Part shown: positions 45,303-56,198 of the stretch, one piece after another
Numbering within the stretch: the first letter of the stretch is position 1
How the letters are laid out: the number at the start of each line of letters is the position of its first letter
From: Plantago major
Taxonomy: Eukaryota > Streptophyta > Magnoliopsida > Lamiales > Plantaginaceae
Direction of reading: 5' to 3'
Length of the DNA stretch: 64,000 bases
Assembly (NCBI GenBank): GCA_026545765.1
Contig: CM048842.1
Coordinates: 48,679,431 to 48,743,430 of the forward strand
Notes under the pieces: generated by a model
The model's input: the letters and a program-made list of their open reading frames with translations, nothing else
Database searches by the model: none
Told to the model about the DNA's origin: nothing
Made by a program: the position numbers and the translations under genes

Positions 45303-46251
45303 GGGATAATTACATAGGGATACCCACTTAGAACGACGTTTCTCATATTCGTACTACTTAGTCGAACAATTACAATCTAGTCCAAATCCGTTGACCAGCT
45401 TAATTTGGTTGTTTCATTTGAAACAACCAAACATGGCCTTACGGAATTTTAAATTTAAAAAAAAAATCATCTTCTTCTTCCTTCATCTTCTCCAACAGTC
45501 CAACCTACTTCTTCCATCTTCTTCTTCCTCCATCTTCTCCAACATACTTCTTCCTCCATCTTCTCTTCTTCTTCTCCGGTAAATTTCTTCCTCTTTCTTA
45601 TTTTTTTCTCCTTCTTTCAATTTGCAGCTCCAAATCGGAGCTGCTACGATCGAAATCGGGCCCTACGATTCGATCGGGCTGCCTTCGAATCGGGCTGTAG
45701 CTCGATTTGAGTCGCCTCTCAACTCAATGGAGTGCTACGCTTTCTGTTTGAGTCGCTCTAGAAACTCGATTTGAGTCGCTCTGACTCCCATCGGAGCTAA
45801 ACAGCTCCGATGGGAGCTGGATAGCGACTTGAGTCAGTATGACTCAAATCGGAGTTGTTACATCTCTGATTTCGATCTCCGATTTCGATTAACTGTTACG
45901 AACTTTCGATTGTGTTTTCGGATTGAAGTTGGGGATAATTTACAAATTGAAATAGAAGTTTGAGGGCTTATTTGAGCTTCTTCAAAATCTTATGGTGACA
46001 AATATAAAAAATTAGATATTCAAGACTTAAATTACAATTTGCCAAAATGGGTTATTGTTTGGTAACTTGCAAAATTCAATAATCTGAGAGGGGCAAAATT
46101 GACTTTTCCAGGTTTTAGTTCGCCAAAAGTCAAATTCGTGGGCTAAAATGTAATTGTTTTACATCTAATTGTACTAAATCATAATAGTTCGACTAAGTGA
46201 TACTAATCTGTAATTACGACATCTAAATGGGGGTCTGGATGTAATTTCCCC
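45303..46251. mobile_element. Mutator-like non-autonomous element with AGCTCC repeats, copy 2
   Basis: The ends GGGATAATTACATAGGG and ATGTAATTTCCCC are imperfect inverted repeats. A perfect 9-bp duplication TCTAAATTT flanks it (45294-45302 and 46252-46260), as expected for Mutator-like transposition. The empty site exists in the related inner CACTA near 48850 (ATTCTAAATTTGGGATTTTTG). The internal layout (ATTACAATCTAGTCCAAAT, CTTCTTCTTCC tracts, AGCTCC repeats, CAAAATTGAC, TAGTTCGCCAAAAGTC) parallels the element at 39598. No transposase is encoded. Confidence 0.8.
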
Positions 46252-46260
46252 TCTAAATTT

Positions 46261-46938
46261 TGGATTTTTGCTAATTTCGATCAATTGTATGTTTTTAAAC
46301 TCATCTACTAGCTAATATAGCTTATATTAAGTAGTGGTGCAATTGATTGATTTATTGTGAAATTGATTTGTTAGTATGATGTTTGTAAGTATGTATGGTA
46401 TTTAGTTTGATGTTTTCGTATATGTATTAGGATTAGTGGTTGTAGTATATTGATGTTTGTAGGATTTGGTTGAGTATTTGGAGACCATTTAGATTTAGTG
46501 ATTTTAGTGGTTTTAGTATAATTGGCTCGTATAATTCATAAAATGCATGTAATTTATAATTTATAATTTGTATAAAAAAATTGGTAATTGTAATGGGAAT
46601 ATAATACATGAATTGGTAATTCGTATAAAAAAATTGGTAATTCGTATCATTCGATGGGAATATAAATTGGTAATTCGAATAAAAAATTGGTAATTCGTAA
46701 TTTATAATTTATAATTCGTATAATTGAAATTCTTTTAATTTATAATTTGGTAATTGTAATGGGAATATAAAAAAATTGCATGAAAAAAACTTTAAATGTA
46801 AAATGCATATAATTCATGAAATTTGGAACGTATTATAATTAACAATGCAATTATAACCATGAATTGGAATTGAGTTGAAATTCAATACGATCTAATAAAT
46901 TCAGATGTGTCAGGTTATATAATCATCCAATAAATCTC
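46261..46938. other. CACTA 3 leader region, non-coding
   Basis: AT-rich DNA between the inserted Mutator-like element and the start of TNP2 similarity. It contains repeated TTGGTAATTCGTAT words (46600-46750). It is probably the promoter and 5' UTR or first intron of the transposase gene. Confidence 0.5.
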
Positions 46939-48206
46939 GATCGTTCATGGATGTACTGTCGTACTGTTAATGGCAGAGTTCAATCTAGTTTTGTGGAAGG
47001 GGTTGAAACCTTCATCGCATTTGCGATGACACATCCGGCTTGTGTAAAGGGGGGGTTTGATAAAGTACCCTTGCAAATTGAAAAAATGCAGAAACAAGCA
47101 ATATTTGACTCCTACAGCGGTAATCGAGCACTTGAAACGTAATGGATTCCTGCCTGAGTATGAGGTATGGAATCATCATGGTGAGGAAGCAACACCGTCC
47201 ATGACATATGCATGAGCAATTTAGGCAGCGTGGAAGGAAGAGAAAATATGAGCAACTTGGGGTCAAAGTACATCTAAATCTCATGCTTTTCATGACCGGG
47301 TCGAAGAAATGGTGTTTAATGCTGCTGGGGCAGAATTTATGGACACTAGTACCACTGTAACCGAGGGTGATGTGGAGGAGCCACCAAATCCCGAGGATCA
47401 GGCATTCTTCGACTTGTTGGAATTAGCGAAGAAGCCGATTTATCCGGGGTGTGAGAAAATGACCAAGTTATCTTTGTTGTCTCGGCTAATGAGTTGTAAG
47501 GCCGAGGGTGGCCAATCTGAAGTGAGCTTCAATAACACCGTACAACTGTCGGACTGCGTCCCTGAACCAAACCTAGTACCCACCAACTTTTACCAAGCGA
47601 AGAAAAAGATGCGGGGGTTGGGGTTGCCTATGGTAACCATAGACTGTTGTTCGGATATGTGCATGATCTATTGGGGGGGGGGGGAGGATGTAGATCTACT
47701 GAAGTGCAAGTTCTATGGTAAGGACCGTTACAAGCGTTACAAGGAGGGGGCTTCAAAGAAACGTCAGTTGAAAAATCTCCCACATAAGAAAATGTGGTAC
47801 TTCCCTCTAGCACCTCGTTTGAAGAGGTTGTACGCTTCAAGTGCGTGTGCCGATAAAATGTGGTGGCACAAGGAGCGAGTAATCCCGGAAGATGCAGAGG
47901 GTAGAATAGAGCATCCATCAGACTCACCGGCATGGAAAGAGTTTGACAAGACATATCCGGAGTTTGCAGCCGAGTCTAGAAATGTACGATTGGGGCTCTG
48001 TACGGATGGTTTTAACCCGTTTGGAAGTGAACGTGCGTACTCTTGTTGGCCAGTGATGCTCACACCGTACAACTTGCCCCCTGGTGAGTGCATGAAGGAA
48101 CCATTCATGTTCTTGACTGTGTTGGTGCCTGGGCCAAAAGATCCAGGATTGACGTTGGATGTCTTCTTACAACCCCTAATCAACACTACAAGAAATCAGG
48201 GAAAAA

Positions 48207-48612
48207 ACGACGGAAAGGGGCGACGGATAAAATTCGTCCCCCCTATAGCGACGAATCGCTAAGGGTAGCGACGGATTTAATCTGTCTCTACCCGTAGCGA
48301 CGGATAAAAGTTATCCGTCGCTACAGAGCGACATGGTAATTTTATCCGTCGCTCTGTTAGTGACGGATAATTTTATCCGTCGCCAATGTATTGACTTTTA
48401 ATTTTTTTTTTAAAATTCAAAAATTTACGACGGATAGATTATCCGTCGTAAATTATTTAAAATTTAATTTAATAATAGCGACGGATAAATTATCCGTCGC
48501 TAATTTTTAAAATAAAAAATATAAAAAAATTGGTGACCGACAGATATCTCTCCGTCGGTCCTAGCGACGGATCGCTATCCGTCTTAGCGACGGATAGCGA
48601 TCCGTCGCCCCA
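48207..48612. repeat. CACTA 4 left subterminal repeats
   Basis: Dense direct and inverted GCGACGGATA / TATCCGTCGC words occur, several forming short hairpins. They mirror 53440-53735. Confidence 0.85.
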
Positions 48613-49574
48613 AAATAGTAAAAATCGGGGCAGAAGCTCCATTTCCACCATTTTTGCTTCTGCTTCCTTCTTCTCCCCTTTTCCGTTCAAAATTCAATTT
48701 CTCCACTTTCCGGCCAAAACTCCACCATTCCGGCCAATCTTGGTGTCAATTTGAAGCTCGTGGGACAAGGAGCTTGGGTGGTCGATCAATTTCATCCTTC
48801 TTCGGCTATTTTTACCGCAATTTGAAGGTATTAGGCTAAACCCTAACTATTCTAAATTTGGGATTTTTGATAATTTGGATCAATTGTATGTTTGTAAACA
48901 ATTATGGTAGCTAGTATATGTTATATGAAGTAGTGGGTTAAGCTTGGGGTTGTCAATTGATTGATTTTGTTGTGAAATTGATTTAGTGTTTGATGTTTGA
49001 TTGATTAAGCTTGATTTTCATGTTTGATGTTTGATTGATTAAGCTTGATTTTCATGTTTGATGTTTTTGTATATGTATTACGATTAGTGTTTTTAACCCT
49101 AATTTATTGACAAATTTGAGAATTTTGTTAATTTCGACTAGTTTAATGTTAAGTGTATATATCAAATTAGTATTACTAGTTAATTAGTATAATGTTAAGA
49201 TTTAGTAAATTAACTTTGAGATTGCTATCACTTAGATTGTTAATTAGTATAATGTTAAGTTGTTTTGATTTGATAAATTCGTATATGTACTAGATAACGA
49301 GGATTTAGTTAAGTGTTTTGAGACCATTTGTTGATTATATTAACGTGTAATTTATAATTTATAACTCGTAGTAGTAAGTGGTTGAAATGGTTAAAATACA
49401 TGGGAAATTTTGTAACATATCGAACACTTAATAATTAATCATGAAATTATAAGGAACGTATAATAATTAACAATTAATCTCTACAATCTCGGCATAATTG
49501 GAATCGATCTAATAAATTAAATACGATCTAATCAATTGGAATGTGTCAGGTTACGAAAGTATCTAATGAATTCC
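48613..49574. other. CACTA 4 leader region, non-coding
   Basis: The sequence is closely related to the CACTA 3 leader, including CCGGCCAAAACTCCACCATTC and TTCATCCTTCTTCGGCTATT shared with 45160-45255. It holds the uninterrupted version of the TCTAAATTT insertion site. Confidence 0.6.
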
Positions 49575-49984
49575 GACCGTTCATGGATGTACGATCGTAC
49601 GGCGGTAAATGGCAGAGTTTGTAGGAGTTTTGTAAAGGGGGTTAAAGGTTTCATCGCGTTTGCCATGGGACGTCTGGCTTGTGCAAACGGGGGTTGATAA
49701 AGTGTCCTTGCACATTGGAAACCTGCAGAAACAAGCAATTTATGACTCCTACAGCGGTATTCGAGCACTTGAGACGTAATGGATTCATGCCTGAGTATCA
49801 TGTATGGATTCATCATGGTGAGGAAGTACCGTCCATGGCATACCTCCAATGGAGGGAGAGGCGGGGTTTGGGGCCACCTATTGAGTACGTTTTTTGTTGT
49901 CGGAACATGTGCATGGTGTATTGGGAGGAGGATGTAGATCTGTTGGAATGCAAGTTATGTGGTAGGGAGCGTCACAAGTGGTGA
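49575..49984 (+). pseudogene. CACTA 4 TNP2 N-terminal fragment, duplicate 1
   Basis: Transposase-associated similarity begins at DRSWMYDRTAVNGRV (49575) and continues through LKRNGFMPEYHVW-like sequence to EEDVDLLECKLCGRERHKW, then a TGA. About 150 residues between HHGEEV and MCMVYW are missing compared with CACTA 3. It is truncated and followed by non-coding DNA. Confidence 0.75.
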
Positions 49985-50283
49985 GGAGGGGGCTGCAAGA
50001 GAATGATGAGTTTTATCCGTTTTGTCTTTAGGCTTGTATAACTAGTAATCATTAGTTGATATATGAAACCAAACATTATGGTAAAATTGAAGCTAATGTA
50101 ACTTATATTATGTAATGACGTAACAATTGATTGAAGCTAATATAACTTATATTATGTAGTAATTGATTGAATTATTGTGAAATTGATTTATTATTGTGAA
50201 ATTGATTTATTATTGTAAATGATAGACCTCGATCTAATGAATTCAAATGTGTCAGGTTATTATCTAATTATTCAATGAATACC

Positions 50284-51385
50284 GATCGTTCATGGATGTA
50301 TTGTCGTACTCTAAATGGCAGAGTTTAATCGAGTTTTCTGAAAGGGGTTGAAGGTTTCATTGCATTTGCAATCTCAAATCCGGCTTGTGTAAAGGACGGG
50401 TTGATAAAGTGCCCTTGTACAATGAAAAAGTGCAGAAACAAGCAATACCTGACTCCTACAGCGGTAGTCCAGGACTTGAGGAAAAATGGATTCCTGCCTG
50501 CGTATCAAGTATGGCATCATCATGGTGAGGAATCAGCACCGTCCAATACATATGACCAATACAGACAGCGTGGAAGGAAGAGAAAAAATGAACAAGTCGG
50601 GGAACAAAGTACATCTGAAGGCGATGCTATTCGAGCTCGAGTCGAACAAATGGTGTATGATGCTGCATAGGCAGAGTTCATGGACACAACTAACACTGAA
50701 ACCGATCGAGGGGGCGGTGGAGGAACCACCGAATCCCGAGGATCAGGTGTTCTTTGACTTGTTAGAATCATCAAGGAAGCCGGTTTATCCGGGGTGTAAG
50801 TTCACTGAGTTTTCTTTGTTGGCTTGGCTAATGAGTTGTAAAGCTAATGGCCAACAATCTGAAAGAGCTTCAATGAATGGGTTGACGTAATGTCGGCCCT
50901 TTGTCCTGAAGAAAACCTAGTTCCCACCAGCTTTTACCAAGCGAAGAAAAAGATGCGGGGTTTGGGGTTGCCCGTGGTAACCATAGACTGTTGTCCGAAA
51001 ATGTGCATGATCTAGTGGAAGGAGGATGCAGATCTAATACAATGCAAGTTTTGTGGTTAGGAACGGTACAAGCGTTACAAGGAGGGGGTTGCAAAGAAAC
51101 GACAGAAGAAAAATCTCCCACATAAGAAAATGTGGTACTTCCCTCTAGCACCTCATTTGAAGAGATTGTATGCTTCAAGTGCTTCTGCGGATAAAATGCG
51201 GTAGCACAAGGAGCGAGTAATCTTGGATAATGCAGAAGATGGTAGAATGGACCATCCAGCAGACTCACCCGCATGGAAATCGTTTGACAAGACATATTCA
51301 GAGTTTGCAGTCGAATCTAGAAATGTACGATTGGGACTTTGTACGGATGGTTTCAACCCGTTTGGAAGTGACCACGCACCTATCG
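50284..51385 (+). pseudogene. CACTA 4 TNP2 N-terminal fragment, duplicate 2
   Basis: A second, longer copy of the same region: DRSWMYCRTLNGRV, CPCTMKKCRNKQYLTPTAVV, EPPNPEDQVFFDLLESS, then after stops and a frame change YFPLAPHLKRLYASS and LGLCTDGFNPFGSDHA. It stops there, just after the first conserved transposase aspartate. The following bases belong to the second gene. The loss of the remaining transposase is the defining deletion of CACTA 4. Confidence 0.8.
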
Positions 51386-51399
51386 CCCCCCCCCCCCCC
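51386..51399. repeat. C14 homopolymer at the CACTA 4 deletion junction
   Basis: Fourteen Cs lie exactly between the last TNP2 similarity (GSDHAPIA) and the first similarity to the second gene (CGGCCAG-like sequence of CACTA 3 near 56241). Confidence 0.85.
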
Positions 51400-53182
51400 A
51401 CGCAGCCAGCCGCATGATGGTGCTGGGTCGGGGACAGGGTCAGAGGGGGTGAGGGCTCTGGTAGTCAGGGCAGCAGGTCTCAGGTTCCTGAGACGCCACC
51501 AGCCGGTCATAGCAGCAGGGGCTCTACCAGTCAGCCCGGACACAGAGTGGAGGAGGAGGAGGACGATTATCCCTACCTCGAGTGGGATGCACAGAATCCC
51601 AACGTTACGTGGGACGGGTTGCCTGTGATTTTTCCTCTTGGTCCTGCCAAGTAAGTATTATACATTCTTCTTAAATATGTAAAACATAACTTATGATAGT
51701 TGACAAATATAAATTGTTGTACTAAAGTAATAAATATTTGTTTCTTGTATCTTATACATTGACAACAGTTTATGGCCTCGGGAGGTCCATAACAAACTAG
51801 GTGACATCTTTCGGAGCAGGAGAGAACCACCGGGGCAGGGTGGTGAGTGTTGGTCTCACATCTCGGACCGCATGAGGGCCGAGTACTTTGATGAGCTGCG
51901 GGTAAGTTAAAATATGACATTCCTTTATTTGTTATTATAATCGTTTTAATATGAGTGGTATGTTAGCCACTGTATGTGAGTGGTATGTTAGCCACTTTAT
52001 TTGGGTGATATGTTAGTCACCATTGTGTTAGTAAAATTTAGGACAATGTGAGTGGTATGTTAGCCACTATATGTGAGTGGTATGTTAGCCACTTTGTTTG
52101 GGTGATATGTTAGTCACCATATCTGTTATGTTGTTGTATCTTATTAAATTGATGTAACATGGTGACGTTATATATATTGACTTTGGATGTTGTATGAAAT
52201 TGGGAATGTAGAAGGAGTACTTCATTCCCAGCAGATTGATCCCCCAGATCTGGCGTGTTTACGAGACTGTGGGATCTAAACTGTACAGGGATATGGTCCA
52301 TACTTGGAAAGCCATTCGGGATCGGAATGGCCCAATGCCTTCACAAGTTGATGCAGAGGAGTGGGCCCTTTGGGGTGCCTACTGGTCTCGAACTGATGTC
52401 GAGAATAATGCCTACATCAACAAACAGAACCGGGCGTCTCAGTCTGATGCAGCAGGAAGGGCCGTTCACCACCTTGGGAGGCGATCTACTCTCACTGATT
52501 ATTACCAATCGGTAAGTATATATATGTTTTTTTTTCAATCTAGCATTACGTGTATGTATTGTGTCTCTGCTCTATTACTTATGAGATGATAAATTGTTGA
52601 GTATATATGTTGTTCAGATGTCACGGGGGGAGGTGAAATCCAAGTATGACATCTTCAAGAAGGCCAAGCATAAGGGCGGGGTATGGACTGACTCCCGGGC
52701 CGAGTCTATTGCGGTATGTTTATGTTGCTTAAAGTTCATATTTGTACACTATTACAAGTTATTTTTGAAAAACAGTAACTGATCATGATATCTGCTATTT
52801 ACGATTTCAACCTGAGGTTGATGCTCATGTAGCGAGGCAGGAGGAAGAGACGGGTGATGTGCTGTCAACTGAACAAGTTGACAACATCTTCTTAGAGGTC
52901 AACAAACCGGACAGCAAAGGACGAATATATGGACTCGGGAGCCTCGGTTTGAGCTTGGCTAGTCCGGGGTGCTCCTCATCATCATCCCAGCAGTCTAGAC
53001 GTCCGGTTTTCACACAGGCCCAGGTCTCGGATATGGTGCAGTCGCAGGTCGCAGAACATGTTGCACGGCTAACTCAAGAGATGGAGCGGCGCGACAGAGA
53101 ACAAAGGGAGGAGATGGAGCGGCTGACAGAACGAAGGAGGAGAACGAGCGCCTTGATTCTGATGGAGGCTTTCATGTCCTGA
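51400..53182 (+). pseudogene. CACTA 4 second gene, plant Ptta/En/Spm family (PF03004-like)
   Basis: This is the accessory transposition protein gene of plant CACTAs, probably binding element ends. Exons inferred from GT/AG sites and from CACTA 3 are about 51400-51650, 51769-51901 (LGDIFRSRREPPGQG), 52212-52511 (KEYFIPSRLIPQIWRVYETV, then EEWALWGAYW), 52618-52713 (MSRGEVKSKYDIFKKAKHKG) and about 52816-53182 (a coiled coil with RQEEETGDVLSTEQVDNIFL, RIYGLGSLG, EMERRDREQREEMERL). The W...F...KY...KHxGGVWxDxRAE pattern fits the family. The acceptor before the last exon reads CAACCTGAG where CACTA 3 has CAGGCTGAG, so normal splicing would fail. The first exon is out of its original context. Confidence 0.75.
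51952..52119. repeat. Intronic minisatellite (GTGAGTGGTATGTTAGCCAC)
   Basis: About six units of a 20-30 bp repeat, GAGTGGTATGTTAGCCAC alternating with GGGTGATATGTTAGTCACC, lie in an intron of the CACTA 4 second gene. The same repeat with a different unit order lies at the matching intron of CACTA 3. Confidence 0.85.
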
Positions 53183-53439
53183 TTAACACACGCTGCCGTC
53201 GGTAGCTAGTTATGTATATGTACTATTTACGTTCGGATATATTATATTTAGACTTGTTCGGATAATCTAGACTTATTCGGATATTACATTTTTGATTTAT
53301 CATTTATTGAAATATTTTCCGTATAATTGATTTATTATCGAGCATTATATTGATTAAATAGGTGAAATACGAAAAACAGGGATTAATATTAAAAAACAAA
53401 ATTAAAAAAAAAAAAATTTTGTGACGGAATTTGAGATTC

Positions 53440-53735
53440 CGTGACGGATAGATTCTATCCGTCGCTACATGGGGCAATGTAGAGACGGATAGATTCTATC
53501 CGTCGCCCCATTTAGTGACGGATAGAATATATCCGTCGCCAATAATCAATTTTTTAAAAATAAAAAAAGGTCAAACAAGATAATCCGTCGTCCATTCCGT
53601 CGCGAATTGGGCGACGGATTATCTATCCGTCGCCACAGCTTCAGTGGGGCGAAGGCATTATTATCTGTCGCCAGAGCTAGGGCGACGGATCGCTGTTCTG
53701 TAGCGATGGATAGATCCGTCGCTACAGACCATTAT
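53440..53735. repeat. CACTA 4 right subterminal repeats
   Basis: GTGACGGATAGATTCTATCC and similar palindromic GACGGATA words crowd the last 300 bp of the element. Confidence 0.85.
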
Positions 53736-56198
53736 TTTTGTAGTGTAAGGAGCTGATTGAGCTGTGGGAGAAGGGTATCCTTGCATATAATGTGTCGACC
53801 AAGAAGAACTTTACCTTGAGAGCAGCACTACTTTGGACCGTGAGTGACTTTCCTGCGTACTCCATGCTATCTGGAAGAAAAACCATCGGGAAACATGCAT
53901 GTCCACATTGTTTGGAGGACACTGATGCATTTATACTGAAGGGTAGCGGGAAGGAATTTTGGTTTGATTGTCATCGCAGGTTTCTACCAAGTAATCATCC
54001 GTTCAGGAAGAACAGGGATCAATTCTTGAAAAACAAAGTAGAAAAGAAAGGAGCCCCGAGACGACTTACTGGTGCACAAATTCTTGTGGAGATTGATAGG
54101 CTGGGTCTTATGAAAGTGACTGAACTTGGGTGGGACAAGCATAACAAGAAAATTAGCAACAAATGTGGATAAAAGAAGAGAAGCATCTTTTGGGACTTGC
54201 CTTATTGGAGCAGTCTTCTTATACGTCACAACCTAGATTTCATGCACATTGAGAAGAACGTGTTCGAGAACTGCTTCAACACAATTTGCAACATTCCCGG
54301 AAAAACAAAGGATAATGTTAAATCTAGAGCCGAGTTGGATACATGGTGTAAAAGGCCGGCGTTGACAAAGAGGAATGATGAAGGTAAGTGGCCCAAGGCA
54401 TGCTACACAATTGACAATGAATCTAGGTCAATACTATCTGATTGGGTGAAGGCATTAAAGTTCCCCGACAATTACACCTCGAAATTGGAGCGGTGTGTGG
54501 ATTTGAAGCAGACAAAGATGTTTGGGATGAAGAGCCACGACTGTCATGTGTTCATGGAGAGGCTTATCCCGGTTGCATTTCGAGAACTGCTACTTAAACC
54601 TGTCTGGATCGCTATCACCGAGCTGAGCTTATTTTTCAAGAATTTATGCACAAGGGTGGTTCACGATCAAGTGTTAGCAAATTTTTAAAGCAACATACCA
54701 TTGATTCTATGCAAGCTCGAGCGTATCTTTCCACCGAGCTTCTTTGATTCTATGGAGCACTTGCCGGTTCACCTTCCACATGAAGCAAGACTTGCTGGAC
54801 CGGTTCAGTATCGATGGATGTATCCATTCGAGAGGTGTGAAATAATTGCAATCATGTACTTAAAATGATGGATAGATTTTCCCTAGTTACACTGTCTTAC
54901 CTGAATATGTATTACAAGTACTTGGGGAAATTGAAGAAATATGTCAAGAACAAAGGTAGACCTGAAGGATCGATTGCCAATGCGTACGTTCGAGAGGAAA
55001 CTGCAACCTTCCGCTCCTATTACTTTGAGGACCACGTCCCGACAAAGGCATCTAGGCCATCTCGAAATGCAGACACATTCGAAATTCAAGAGGATGATGA
55101 TGTTTCCCTATCTGTTTTTAGGGTCTCAGGGAGACCTTTGGGATAGAGTAAGAAAGAATATCTGACGGATAAGGAGCTGAAGGCAGCTCAATATTATGTC
55201 CTCACGAATTGTGCTGAGGTTGACAAGTAGTGGTGATATTTGTTGGGTGAGTACCTTATTAAAAGCAGCTAAAATTGAACTTTTAACTAAAATCCTCCTA
55301 GCTAGTATGTAGACTTATAATCATGTCAATGTCCACAACATTTTCAAAGAGCGTTGTCCGGAGAAGAATCCCCAGCTGGCAGATGATACGCTTGAAGAAC
55401 TCCTTGACTCAAAGATGGAATCAGAATTTCCAGATTGGTTCAAGGAGTATGTCCGAGATCCTGACAACAACGTCACATGCCCTTACTTGAGTGCTCTAGT
55501 AGAGGGACCATTCAAAAAGGTCTACACATTCCCATCTTACATAGTCAATGGCCTTAGGTTCCACACGATTGACTCTAACACGGCCATGGCTACAAGCAAT
55601 TCTGGGGTGTGTGCAGGGGGAAAGATTTAGGACCAGCTGATTTGTATGATTTCCACGGGAAGCTGAAACGAATAGTGCGCCTTGAATATCCCGGTTTGCC
55701 CTTGAAAGTTGACTGGTATGATCCTAATCCACTTGGTACGAAGAGGAATGAGCAGTGTGAAATGGTTGACATAAACCATAGAAAGAGGTACAAAACTAAG
55801 TACGAACCATTTATCTTGGCGACTCAAGCACGACAAGTGGTGTTTCTTGAATATCCAAGCAGGAAAAGCGACAAGGCGGACTGGTTAGCTGCGATACCTA
55901 TAGGTGCCCTCTCCAAAGTGGAGTACGTTGAGAAAGACGACTCAATTACCAACTCATACCAAGAAGAGGTTGTCGATGAGCAAGCAAAAACTCCTGTATA
56001 GGCTCGTGATGAGTTGATAGATTTGCACGAGGACCAGTATGTAGACTTAGACGAGGACGCCCAGGGTATGTGAGAAGGGTAGATTATGTATATCACTAGT
56101 TAGTTGTTGATAATACCAAGTATTTGTGATTTACATGCTTTTCAAAATGTATGTAGTTATATACTAACACATTTTTCCTGTATTTGTTGTATGTTTTT

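Larger units (their letters stand above)
48184..53745 (+). mobile_element. CACTA 4, related element inserted inside the TNP2 gene of CACTA 3
   Basis: It begins CACTACAAGAAATCAGGG and ends TTATTTTTGTAGTG. The target duplication is CAA on the left (48181-48183) and TAA on the right (53746-53748), one base different. Joining the flanks restores the CACTA 3 transposase reading (QPLI then KELIELW), so this is a secure insertion. It shares the GACGGATA subterminal words and gene content with CACTA 3 but has an internal deletion joining the TNP2 N-terminal part to the second gene, plus a partial tandem duplication (49575-51385). Confidence 0.93.
46939..56000 (+). pseudogene. TNP2-type CACTA transposase, decayed and interrupted by CACTA 4
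   Basis: TNP2 is the transposase that cuts CACTA elements. A transposase-associated region (DRSWMYCRTVNGRV from 46939) is frameshifted in a G-run near 47051. The transposase core begins in the frame at 47309-48183, with LGLCTDGFNPFGSERAYSCW, PVMLTPYNLPPGECMKEPF and LVPGPKDPGLTLDVFLQPL. CACTA 4 interrupts right after LI. The core resumes at 53749 with KELIELWEKGILAYNVSTK, VSDFPAYSMLSG, CPHCLED and, after a stop near 54170, LDFMHIEKNVFENCFNT (from 54235). DUF4218-like (LPVHLPHEARLAGPVQYRWM) and DUF4216-like (PLKVDWYDPNPLGTKRNEQ) regions follow to about 56000. Several stops and frame changes make it inactive. Confidence 0.9.

Noticed and set aside
48207..48612. Regularly spaced palindromic repeats that might suggest a CRISPR array
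   Set aside because: They are CACTA subterminal GACGGATA repeats in both orientations with irregular spacing, inside a plant transposon.
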